Origin: Candidatus Cybelea sp.
GTDB lineage: Bacteria > Vulcanimicrobiota > Vulcanimicrobiia > Vulcanimicrobiales > Vulcanimicrobiaceae
Direction: 5' to 3'
DNA: 64,000 nucleotides
Assembly (NCBI GenBank): GCA_036489315.1
Contig: DASXFZ010000013.1
Span: 1 to 64,000 of the forward strand
The notes below the pieces were generated by a model. It worked only from the letters and a program-made list of their open reading frames with translations, did not search any database and was not told the DNA's origin. Shown one piece after another: positions 1 through 7,661 of the stretch; positions within the stretch are counted from its first letter, which is position 1; each line of letters starts with the position of its first letter. Made by a program: the position numbers and the translations under genes.

Positions 1-55
1 CGAGGACCGTCTGACCGAGCGCCGGAGCAGGATGCGGAAGGCGCGAGGCAGTCGA

Positions 56-90
56 TAGGAGGGCCACACGGATGTGGCCCGACGAATGTG
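56..90 (+). promoter_or_regulatory. shc translation start with hairpin between Shine-Dalgarno and GTG
   Basis: A purine-rich Shine-Dalgarno (AGGAG, about 56-60) lies some 25 nt upstream of the GTG start at 88. The bases between form a perfect 8-bp hairpin, GGGCCACA-cgga-TGTGGCCC (61-80). Folding it would bring the SD to about 7 nt from the GTG. An ATG at 72 also opens an 11-codon reading frame (MWPDECVRVRR) that ends at 107 inside shc, so this may instead be a coupled leader peptide. The shc frame has no stop back to base 1 but also no start codon there. Confidence 0.4.
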
Positions 91-2028
91 TCCGAGTCCG
101 ACGGTGAGCGGCATCCGTCACAGTCTAGTGAGTTTAAGAAGCAGACGCACGTCGCACTGGGGAGAGCCGTCGACTGGCTTCTTTACCAGCAAAACGAGGA
201 GGGGTGGTGGAGCGGCGAGCTCGAGACCAACGTGACGATGACCGCCGAGCACGTGCTGCTCTTTAAATTCCTGGGCCTGCCGATCGACGAGTTCCGTACC
301 GGCGCGATCGCGCACATCTTCAACCATCAGCGCAGCGACGGTTCGTGGGCGCTGTACTACGACGGACCCGCGGATCTGAGCACGACGATCGAAGCGTACG
401 TTGCGCTCAAAGTGCTCGGCGTCGATCCCTCGCGCGACGAGATGCGCCGCGCTCTCGAGGTGATTCTCAAAGCGGGCGGTGCCGTGAAGGCGCGGGTCTT
501 CACAAAAATTTGGCTCGCGCTCTTCGGCATCTATCCGTGGTCGGGCGTGCCTTCGCTGCCGCCCGAGATCGTGTACTTTCCGCTGTGGATGCCGTTCAAT
601 CTCTACGATTTCTCGTGCTGGGCTCGCGGAACGGTTGCGCCGCTGACAATCGTCGTTTCGCTGCGGCCGATTCGCCCGCTCGGAACCGACGTGAGCGAGA
701 TCATTGCGCCGGGCACCGAGAAGGAGCTCGGGCGCGTCACCGGACCGCGCCACTGGCTGATGGCCGTCGAGCGCCTGCAGAAGCTCTACGAACGCCTGGC
801 TCGCCAGCCGGGGCGCACCGAGGCGCGCAAACGCGTCGCGCAGTGGATCGTCGAGCGCCAAGAAGCCGACGGAAGCTGGGGCGGGATTCAGCCGCCGTGG
901 GTCTATTCGCTGATCGCACTCAATTTGATGGGCTACGAGCTCGACGATCCGGTGATGCGCAAAGGGATCGCCGGCATGAAGCGCTTTACCATCAACGATC
1001 GGGAAGGCTGGCGCTTTCTGGCGTGCATGTCGCCGGTCTGGGACACCGCGTGGGCGGTGCGCGTGCTGGCGCTCGCGGGTTTTGAGCGTACGCATCCGGC
1101 GATGCAGCGCGCGGTGCGCTGGATACTGCGCGAGCAGATTCCCGACGACGCTCCCGGCGACTGGCGGATGAAGTGTAAGGAGACCGGCGGCAACGGCTGG
1201 GCCTTCGAGTTCGATAACGACGCCTATCCCGATATCGACGACACCACCATCGTCGTGCTCTCGCTGATCGAGGGCGGCGATCGCACAGCGGTGGCCGATG
1301 CGGTCGAACGCGCCCGGCGCTGGACGCTCGCGATGGACTCGCGCAACGGCGCGTGGGGCGCCTTCGATCGCGACAACGACCGCCAGCTGCTCTATCGCAT
1401 GCCGTTCTCGGATTTCGGAGCGATGATCGATCCGCCAACCGAAGACGTCACCGCGCACGTGCTCGAGATGCTGGCCGCACTCGGTGAAGGCTTCGATCAT
1501 CCCGCGGTAGCGCGCGGCATGGCGTACTTGCGCGAGACGCAGAAGCCGTCGGGCTCCTGGTTCGGGCGCTGGGGCGTCAATCACATCTACGGAACCTGGT
1601 GCGTCATCTCGGCGCTGCGCGCGCTAGAGACCGGGCAAGAGATGATGGACCGCGCGGCCGCGTGGCTGCTTTCGGTGCAAAATCCCGACGGCGGCTGGGG
1701 CGAAAGCTGCCACTCGTACGTCGACGAGTCGTTTGCCGGGATCGGCGCGAGCACGGCCTCGCAGACCGCGTGGGCGATTCTGGGGCTGCAGCTTGCCGGC
1801 CACGCGCAACACCCGGCGGTCGCGGCGGGTCTGGAGTACCTGTGCAAGCGCCAGCGAAGCGACGGTACCTGGGACGAGCGGGAGTGCACCGGCACCGGCT
1901 TTCCGCGTGATTTCTATATCAACTACCATCTGTACCGGCATCTCTTTCCGACGATGGCCCTTGCGATGAGCGCGAAAAGCTGCCATTCTGACCGAGAGAC
2001 CGACAAGGAGCCAGCAACCAACCTATGA
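88..2028 (+). CDS. shc: squalene-hopene cyclase
   Basis: This enzyme cyclises squalene to the pentacyclic hopene/hopanol skeleton at the membrane and commits carbon to hopanoids. The 646-aa product matches the family length (about 630-720 aa). It carries the catalytic DXDD motif as DIDD at residues 382-385, in the context DNDAYPDIDDTT, and several QW repeats (for example QEADGSWGG, QKPSGSWFGRWG, QNPDGGWGE). The PPSEDVTAHVLE-type block is present as PPTEDVTAHVLEM. GTG at 88 is the only start codon I see in frame near the conserved N-terminus. The gene overlaps hpnH by four bases (ATGA), so the two are probably translationally coupled. Upstream hopanoid genes may lie outside the window. Identity is secure. 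Confidence 0.96.
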   Translation: MSESDGERHPSQSSEFKKQTHVALGRAVDWLLYQQNEEGWWSGELETNVTMTAEHVLLFKFLGLPIDEFRTGAIAHIFNHQRSDGSWALYYDGPADLSTTIEAYVALKVLGVDPSRDEMRRALEVILKAGGAVKARVFTKIWLALFGIYPWSGVPSLPPEIVYFPLWMPFNLYDFSCWARGTVAPLTIVVSLRPIRPLGTDVSEIIAPGTEKELGRVTGPRHWLMAVERLQKLYERLARQPGRTEARKRVAQWIVERQEADGSWGGIQPPWVYSLIALNLMGYELDDPVMRKGIAGMKRFTINDREGWRFLACMSPVWDTAWAVRVLALAGFERTHPAMQRAVRWILREQIPDDAPGDWRMKCKETGGNGWAFEFDNDAYPDIDDTTIVVLSLIEGGDRTAVADAVERARRWTLAMDSRNGAWGAFDRDNDRQLLYRMPFSDFGAMIDPPTEDVTAHVLEMLAALGEGFDHPAVARGMAYLRETQKPSGSWFGRWGVNHIYGTWCVISALRALETGQEMMDRAAAWLLSVQNPDGGWGESCHSYVDESFAGIGASTASQTAWAILGLQLAGHAQHPAVAAGLEYLCKRQRSDGTWDERECTGTGFPRDFYINYHLYRHLFPTMALAMSAKSCHSDRETDKEPATNL

Positions 2029-3032
2029 GCATGCCCCTCCAGCAGAAGATCGCCGTCGCCAAGTACGTTGCCGGCAAGCGGCTGCGCGGCGAGAAGAAGT
2101 ATCCGCTCGTCCTCGAGCTCGAACCGCTGCTGCAGTGCAACCTGGCTTGCGCCGGCTGCGGCAAGATCCAGCACCCCGATGAGATCCTTCGCCAACGCTT
2201 GAGCGTCGAAGAGTGCATCGCCGCGGTCGAAGAGTGCGGCGCCCCGATGGTCTCGATCGCCGGCGGCGAACCGCTGGTCCACGAGCAGATGCCGCAGATC
2301 GTCGAGGAACTGGTCAAGCGAAAGAAGTTCGTGTTTCTTTGCACCAACGCGCTGCTGCTCGAGAAGAAGATCCATCTCTTCAAGCCGTCGGTCTACTTCG
2401 TCTGGATGATCCACCTCGACGGCATGCGCGAGCGCCACGACGAATCGGTTTGCCGCAAAGGCGTCTTCGATAAAGCCATCGCCGCCACCAAGGTGGCTAA
2501 GGAGCGAGGCTTCCGCGTCTTCACCAACACGACGTTCTTCGATCAGGACGGCCCCGAATCGGTCCGCGAGGTGCTCGATTATCTCAACGACGATCTGAAG
2601 GTCGACATGATGCAGATCTCGCCGGCCTACGCATACGAGAAAGCCCCCGATCAAGGGCACTTTTTGGGCGTAAGCCGCACGCGCGAGGTCTTCAAGGAAG
2701 CCTTCGCGGGCGGTAAGCGCAAGAAATGGCGCCTGAATCACAGCCCGCTCTATCTCGACTTTCTCGAAGGGAAGGTCGACTTCGAGTGCACGCCGTGGGG
2801 CATCCCGTGCTACACGGTTTTCGGCTGGCAGCGCCCTTGCTACCTGATGAGCAAAGAGGGCTACGCCCGCACGTACAAAGAGCTGCTCGACGAGACCGAC
2901 TGGTCGAAGTACGGCCGCGGCAAGCATGAGTCGTGCAATAACTGCATGGCGCACTGCGGCTACGAGCCGACGGCGGTGATTCGCACGACGGCCTCGCTGC
3001 GTGAATCGGTTCGCGCGGCCTTCAGCGGCTAA
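2025..3032 (+). CDS. hpnH: adenosyl-hopene transferase, radical SAM protein HpnH
   Basis: HpnH joins the 5'-deoxyadenosyl group of SAM to the hopene made by Shc. This is the first step toward C35 extended hopanoids such as bacteriohopanetetrol. The 335-aa protein has the radical-SAM cluster motif CxxxCxxC as CNLACAGC (Cys38, Cys42, Cys45), then GGEPLVH. A C-terminal Cys-rich stretch (ESCNNCMAHCGYEPTAV) is typical of this family. It starts inside the shc stop codon, and the shc-hpnH pairing supports the call. HpnG, which acts on the HpnH product, is encoded about 4 kb downstream. Confidence 0.95.
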   Translation: MSMPLQQKIAVAKYVAGKRLRGEKKYPLVLELEPLLQCNLACAGCGKIQHPDEILRQRLSVEECIAAVEECGAPMVSIAGGEPLVHEQMPQIVEELVKRKKFVFLCTNALLLEKKIHLFKPSVYFVWMIHLDGMRERHDESVCRKGVFDKAIAATKVAKERGFRVFTNTTFFDQDGPESVREVLDYLNDDLKVDMMQISPAYAYEKAPDQGHFLGVSRTREVFKEAFAGGKRKKWRLNHSPLYLDFLEGKVDFECTPWGIPCYTVFGWQRPCYLMSKEGYARTYKELLDETDWSKYGRGKHESCNNCMAHCGYEPTAVIRTTASLRESVRAAFSG

Positions 3033-3046
3033 AGTTCGTCCGTTCC

Positions 3047-4630
3047 ATGAGGCGCGGCGCGATCGGGCTGCTGGTTGCGTCGTTTGCACTTGCGGCTTGC
3101 GGCGGCCACGATAGCGGGCCCGTAACGCCGCTTCCCGGAGCGCTGGCCGTTGCGCCCGGAGCCGTCGCGCGCCCGATGTCCGGGCGTGAACTTCCGGAGC
3201 CGCCCCTGGTCAAGTCGGTCAGCGGCGTCGCTAAGGTCGATCTCGAAGCCGCGCAAAATTATGCCGACGGCATGCCGACCTTCGACTACCAAGGCGCCAA
3301 CGACGTCGCGCCGACGATCGAGGTGCAGCCGGGCGACACGATCGTCCTCAATCTCCAAAACAATCTTCCCGACGTTCCGCCGCCGGCGGCGGTGCAGGGC
3401 GGCATGCAGATGGAAGGCATGAAACCGGATACGGGGGCGCAGGAAGATATGAACCTGCACTTTCACGGACTCGGCAGTTCACCGAAAAAGCCGGGCGACG
3501 ACGTGCTGACGATGCTCGCGAAGCCGGGGCAGTCGCTGCATTACGTCGTGCACGTGCCGGCCAATCAGGAACCCGGACTCTACTGGTATCACCCGCACGT
3601 TCACGGCGAGACCAACTTCCAGGTTGGCGAGAGCGGGATGTCGGGCGCGATCGTCGTCGACGGCCTCGAGCGGCATCTGCCGGGCCTGCGCAAGATGAAG
3701 CAGCGGGTGATCATCGTGCGCGCCACCGGCCTCGGCGGGGACGACGCGCGCCCCGACGGCAGCAACAGCGCGCCCTGCGTAACCAAAGACGGCGTGACGA
3801 CCTCGCTCAACAACGCCGTCAAGCCGACGATCACGATCGCGCCCGGCGAGAAACAGTTCTTCCGGCTCGTCAACGCGACCGGGCATCGGACGCTGAAGCT
3901 GAAGATCCCGGGCGAGCGGCTCGAGCTCGTCGCGATCGACGGCTTTGCGCTCGATACATATCCCGGAACGCCGGCCACGAAGATGGTTTCCTCGATCACG
4001 ATTCCGCCGGCGGCCCGCGCGGAGTTCGTGGTCACCGGACCGTCCGGCGGCCACGCGCTTTTCCGTTCGCTCTGCTACAACACCGGGCCCAACGGCGACC
4101 CCGATCCGCCGCTGGTCCTGGGAGATCTGCGCGCGCCCAGGCACGGCGGTCACATCGCGCACATCGCATCGCCCTTACGCGTCGGCGAGCCGCTGCCGCG
4201 CAACGTCTACACGACCCCGCTGCCGCCGCCTTCGGTCAAGCGAGTCGTGATCATGAGCGAGAACGGCAAACCGCGATTCTTTATCAACGGTAAGGCTTAT
4301 TCGGTTCACGCTCCGCCAATGTTCGTGGTGCATACCGGCACGACTGAAGAATGGCAGATCCAGAACGTCACCGAGGAGATTCACGACTTCCACATCCATC
4401 AAACGCACTTCGTCGTCGAGAAGATCGACGGGGTCGCCGTCGAGCATCCGCACTGGGCGGATAGCGTCGTCGTGCCGCACCGGCGCACCGTCGGCGGCAA
4501 GACCGTTCCCGGCACGCTCACGCTGCTGATGGACTTCCGCGACCCCACGATCAGGGGCGAGTTCTTGTTTCACTGCCACATCCTCGATCACGAAGATCTG
4601 GGGATGATGGCAAAGATCGAAGCCATTTAA
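3047..4630 (+). CDS. multicopper oxidase, predicted lipoprotein
   Basis: A laccase-like multicopper oxidase of 527 aa with cupredoxin domains. It would oxidise phenols or metal ions and reduce O2 to water outside the cytoplasm. All copper-site signatures are visible: HFHG (138-141), HPHVHG (182-187), HDFHIHQTHF, and HCHILDHEDLGMM from about residue 509, which contains the T1 Cys and the axial Met. The N-terminus (MRRGAIGLL...LAACGG) looks like a lipoprotein signal with lipobox LAAC. It follows hpnH by 14 bp on the same strand, so co-transcription is possible. Substrate cannot be told from sequence; metal resistance (CopA-like) and phenol oxidation are both open. Confidence 0.9.
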   Translation: MRRGAIGLLVASFALAACGGHDSGPVTPLPGALAVAPGAVARPMSGRELPEPPLVKSVSGVAKVDLEAAQNYADGMPTFDYQGANDVAPTIEVQPGDTIVLNLQNNLPDVPPPAAVQGGMQMEGMKPDTGAQEDMNLHFHGLGSSPKKPGDDVLTMLAKPGQSLHYVVHVPANQEPGLYWYHPHVHGETNFQVGESGMSGAIVVDGLERHLPGLRKMKQRVIIVRATGLGGDDARPDGSNSAPCVTKDGVTTSLNNAVKPTITIAPGEKQFFRLVNATGHRTLKLKIPGERLELVAIDGFALDTYPGTPATKMVSSITIPPAARAEFVVTGPSGGHALFRSLCYNTGPNGDPDPPLVLGDLRAPRHGGHIAHIASPLRVGEPLPRNVYTTPLPPPSVKRVVIMSENGKPRFFINGKAYSVHAPPMFVVHTGTTEEWQIQNVTEEIHDFHIHQTHFVVEKIDGVAVEHPHWADSVVVPHRRTVGGKTVPGTLTLLMDFRDPTIRGEFLFHCHILDHEDLGMMAKIEAI

Positions 4631-4656
4631 CGCCATAACGGTATTGAGGGGTTTGC

Positions 4657-5278
4657 ATGAGTATGGGAGCACCCGAGGCTAGCGTCACGGCGATCGACAT
4701 CGCTCTGGAACCGGGCACCGCGATGATCGAGCACGCGAACGCAGCCAACGCCGAGCTGCTCGGAGTCTTCCCCAAAGGCTTTGCTCTCGACGCAACGCAC
4801 CGGCCGCACATTACCGTCGTCCAACGGTTTGTTCCCGCGGCAGCGCTCCCCGAAATCGGTGCTAGTGTCGGCAAGGTATTACATTCCAGCCGGGCCGATC
4901 GGGCTTGGGGGCATCGTCGTCCGCCCGACGCCCGAGTTGCTCGAACTGCAGCAGCAAATCATCGCCGCCGTCTCGCCGTTTACGCTCGCTACGGGGACCG
5001 ATGCAGCCTTCTACGAGCTGGCCGGCTCGGGCGACCCGAAGCTAAACGCCTTCATGATCGACTACGTCGCGACGTTCGTTCCAAAGGCCAGCGGCGACCA
5101 TTTCAATCCCCACGTCACCATCGGCGTTGGTCCATCTGCCTACCTGGATAAAATGCTCGCCGAACCGTTTGAGGCGTTTACGTTTTCTCCGGTTGGGGCG
5201 TCCATCTATCAACTCGGCGAATTCGGAACCGCGCGCAAAAAGCTTGCCGCTTGGGAGCTCGGGGCGTCGCACGCGTAA
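4657..5278 (+). pseudogene. 2H phosphoesterase (2'-5' RNA ligase-like), frameshifted
   Basis: Two overlapping frames together make one 2H-phosphoesterase-like protein. The first frame starts at ATG 4657 and holds the N-terminal half with the first HxT motif (HRPHITVVQRF). The second frame runs to 5278 and holds the second motif (FNPHVTIGVG) and the C-terminal part. The switch falls at about 4870-4890, where ...ASVGKV in frame 1 meets YYIPAG in frame 2. From memory, homologues have roughly 20 residues between these blocks, so an out-of-frame deletion is likelier than a one-base sequencing error. The gene is probably dead, though programmed frameshifting or assembly error is not excluded. It follows the multicopper oxidase by 26 bp. 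Confidence 0.7.
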
Positions 5279-5323
5279 GCTCGGCCCCCTCTTTTTGCTG
5301 CCAGCTTTTGCGGAGTACGACCG

Positions 5324-5347
5324 TCCTTTGACAAGCTCAGGATGACA
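5324..5347 (+). repeat. dispersed 24-bp repeat, divergent copy
   Basis: A 24-base copy of a dispersed repeat (here CTTTGACAAGCTCAGGATGA as core) lies in the intergenic space. It matches the copies at 37397-37420 (inverted) and 61634-61657 at 22 of 24 positions. Motifs of this kind are common as short intergenic repeats in many bacteria; their role is unclear. Confidence 0.7.
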
Positions 5348-5378
5348 CCGAGGTGGGGTTAGCCGAGCGCAGACGCGG

Positions 5379-6008
5379 TTAGCCGCCGCCGGGGTATTTA
5401 TACCTCAAGACTTTGTCGAGGTTCTTCCCGCGAATAATGCCGTGGGAATGGTACGTGAGCCCCCACGAATCGATCGACGACATATCCGGGAAGATGCAGG
5501 CCTCGAGCGTTTCATCGATCGCGCCCTTGAGGTACCAGCCGCCGCCGGCGCCGGTCGACCCGCCGAACTGGTCGGAACCGCCGAGCTGCGAGCAGTAGCA
5601 CGACGCCGGATTGCCTTGGCACGTACCCGTCGGATAGGGTGCGAGGATGTAGGCCAGCGCCGCGAGCGTCGGCTTCTTCGTGTAGAGCGTGTTCAGCAAG
5701 ACGTGAATGCGCGAGCCGCTGGGCCCCTTTTGCGTATACTGGCAAAAGTTCGCCGTACGGGCGAGGAAAAGCAACGATGTGCCGTTGCTGCCGTACACGG
5801 CTTGGCGATGCTCGACTATGCCGTGAGTCCGCGTGCAATACGCAGCAGCGGCATTTTCGGATGCATCCGGTGAGACGGCCGCTCCAGCTGCCGTCGAGGC
5901 TGCTCCGGCGGGCGCATTGGCGACGGGTACCGACGAGGCCGTCGATCCCGCACTGCAACCGGCAAGGAGGGTTGTGAGGGCGGCAATTGCCGCAACGGAA
6001 AACTTCAT
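5379..6008 (-). CDS. hypothetical lipoprotein
   Basis: A 209-aa secreted protein of unknown function. From ATG 6008 it begins MKFSVAAIAALTTLLAGCSAG, a clear lipoprotein signal with lipobox LLAGC. A low-complexity Ala/Ser/Val linker follows, then a domain with many Cys (CTRTHG, CQYTQKG, CQGNPASCYCSQLGG) and a Gly-rich stretch (GGSTGAGGGWYLKG). The Cys content suggests disulfides outside the cytoplasm. A longer start at 6077 would place a non-signal stretch in front, so I prefer 6008. It is divergent from hpnA with about 77 bp between. I do not recognise the family. Confidence 0.75.
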   Translation of the reverse strand: MKFSVAAIAALTTLLAGCSAGSTASSVPVANAPAGAASTAAGAAVSPDASENAAAAYCTRTHGIVEHRQAVYGSNGTSLLFLARTANFCQYTQKGPSGSRIHVLLNTLYTKKPTLAALAYILAPYPTGTCQGNPASCYCSQLGGSDQFGGSTGAGGGWYLKGAIDETLEACIFPDMSSIDSWGLTYHSHGIIRGKNLDKVLRYKYPGGG

Positions 6009-6085
6009 ACTCTCGAAGTACCGTGCGCCTGCCGGATAGCCCTGGTGCGGCAGGCAGAATCGTATCGCCGCTCGCAATGTGCTCC

Positions 6086-7051
6086 ATGGCTAGCGGCGAG
6101 CGTGTTTTTCTCACCGGCGCGACCGGCTTCGTGGGCTCGCACATTCTGCGCGAGTTGCTCGATTCGGGCTACGCCGTACGCGCCTTGGTGCGTGACGGGA
6201 AGCGCGTCGACGACCGAGCGGAGCACGTCGTCGGCGATCTTCGCAACGTCGGTGCGTTTGCATCGGCCTTGCGCGGCTGCCGATATCTCGTGCACTGCGC
6301 GGCGCTCTACACGTTCTCGCCGCGGGCGGCGCACGAGATCGCCGCGGTCAACGTCGAGGGCACGGCGAGTTTGCTGCTCGCCGCACATCTCGGCGGCGCC
6401 GAACGCGCCGTGCTGACCTCGAGCTCGGCAACGCTCGGGCACGCCGAAGGACGCTACCATCGCTCGAAGCTCGATCAAGAACGCACGGCCTTTGCCGCGC
6501 GCATTCCAACCGTCGCGCTGCTCCCCACCGCGCCGGTGGGGCCAGGCGATGCCAAGCCGACTCCCACGGGAAAGCTCGTGCGCGACTTCGCGCGCGGGAA
6601 GATCCTCGCGAAAGCGCCGGGCAGCGGCGGGATGAACCTGGTCGCCGTCGAGGACGTCGCACGCGCGCACGTCGCCGCGCTGCAGCAAGGACGCGCCGGC
6701 GCGCGCTATCCGATCGGCGGCGAGAATCTGAGCATGGACGAGATCTGGGCGATGCTTGCAGAGATCACCGGCAAGCCGATGCCGGCGTGGCGCGCGCCCT
6801 ACGCGCTCGCATACGTGGCGGGATGCGCCGATGAGTTGCGCTCCCGGATCAGCGGCGCCGAGCCCGACGTTCCGCTCGAGGGAGTGCGCCTTTCCCGCGA
6901 GCGGATGTACGCCGATTCGTCAAGCGCGCAGCGCGATCTCGACTACCGCCCGACGCCGGTGCGCGATGCGCTGGTGCGCGCGGTCGCGTGGTTTCGCGAA
7001 AACGGCTACGTCGACGGATCGATGCAGCGTGACGATGCCGCTGCCGGCTAA
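6086..7051 (+). CDS. hpnA: hopanoid-associated sugar epimerase HpnA-like
   Basis: An NAD(P)-binding extended-SDR protein of 321 aa. The Rossmann signature is TGATGFVGSHILRELL near the N-terminus. The region PVGPGDAKPTPTGKLVRDF followed by MNLVAVEDVARAHVAAL and GGENLSM is typical of HpnA. The catalytic Tyr-Lys pair appears as YHRSK. HpnA genes sit in hopanoid clusters and are thought to act on sugar-derived side chains of extended hopanoids; the exact reaction is not well established. ATG 6086 gives a natural N-terminus (MASGERVFLTGATG), and ATG 6077 is an alternative. It overlaps hpnG by 17 bp. Confidence 0.87.
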   Translation: MASGERVFLTGATGFVGSHILRELLDSGYAVRALVRDGKRVDDRAEHVVGDLRNVGAFASALRGCRYLVHCAALYTFSPRAAHEIAAVNVEGTASLLLAAHLGGAERAVLTSSSATLGHAEGRYHRSKLDQERTAFAARIPTVALLPTAPVGPGDAKPTPTGKLVRDFARGKILAKAPGSGGMNLVAVEDVARAHVAALQQGRAGARYPIGGENLSMDEIWAMLAEITGKPMPAWRAPYALAYVAGCADELRSRISGAEPDVPLEGVRLSRERMYADSSSAQRDLDYRPTPVRDALVRAVAWFRENGYVDGSMQRDDAAAG

Positions 7052-7643
7052 TCCGGGCGTCGTGCTGATTGGCGCGACGGCGCTGGAGTGTAAGGCGCTG
7101 CGAAGCGCGATGCCGCGCGCGCGCATCGTGCAGACTGGAATCGCGCTGGCCGGTCTAAAGGAACCACTCGGCGATACGGTCGTGAGCTGCGGCCTCGCGG
7201 GCGGGCTGCGCCGCGGCTTGCCCACCGGGACGGTCGTGATTCCGCGCGAGGTGCGCCGCCCCGACGGCAGCGTGCTGCACTGCGACGAAGAGCTGACCGG
7301 TGCGTTGATTCGGGCCGCACTGGGATTGCGCATCGAGCCGGTCGTCGATCCGCTCCTGACCGCGGAGGCCATCGTCAACGGAGCGGCCCGCGGGCGCTGG
7401 GCGGCGCTGGGCTACGCGGCTGTGGATATGGAGACAGGGCGTTTGCGCGCCGAGCGCGTGGCGGCGGTTCGGGTGATCCTCGATACGCCCGAAAACGAGC
7501 TATCGGGCGACTGGACCAATCCCGTGCGCGCGATGCTGCGCCCCAGAAACTGGCGGCAAGCGCGCTGGCTTGCAAAAACCGCGCCGCGCGCCGCGGCCCT
7601 CTGCGCCCGCATCGTTGCGGCAACGCAGGGCATCGGCGCGTAG
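7035..7643 (+). CDS. hpnG: hopanoid-associated phosphorylase/nucleosidase HpnG
   Basis: HpnG removes adenine from adenosylhopane to give ribosylhopane, the step after HpnH. The 202-aa protein resembles nucleoside phosphorylases: an N-terminal ALECKALR segment, CGLAGGLRRGLPTGTVVIP, and VDMETGRLRA, where the ME pair normally contacts the ribose. ATG 7035 is chosen; GTG 7029 would add two residues. The gene starts inside the end of hpnA, and dxs follows 18 bp downstream. Together with shc and hpnH this supplies an adenosylhopane-to-ribosylhopane route. Confidence 0.85.
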   Translation: MPLPANPGVVLIGATALECKALRSAMPRARIVQTGIALAGLKEPLGDTVVSCGLAGGLRRGLPTGTVVIPREVRRPDGSVLHCDEELTGALIRAALGLRIEPVVDPLLTAEAIVNGAARGRWAALGYAAVDMETGRLRAERVAAVRVILDTPENELSGDWTNPVRAMLRPRNWRQARWLAKTAPRAAALCARIVAATQGIGA

Positions 7644-7661
7644 CTTCGTATAACCGCGCCA

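Noticed and set aside
118-1584. Long open frame on the minus strand opposite shc
   Set aside because: High-G+C shadow frame with Arg/His-rich, homology-free sequence; shc on the plus strand is certain.
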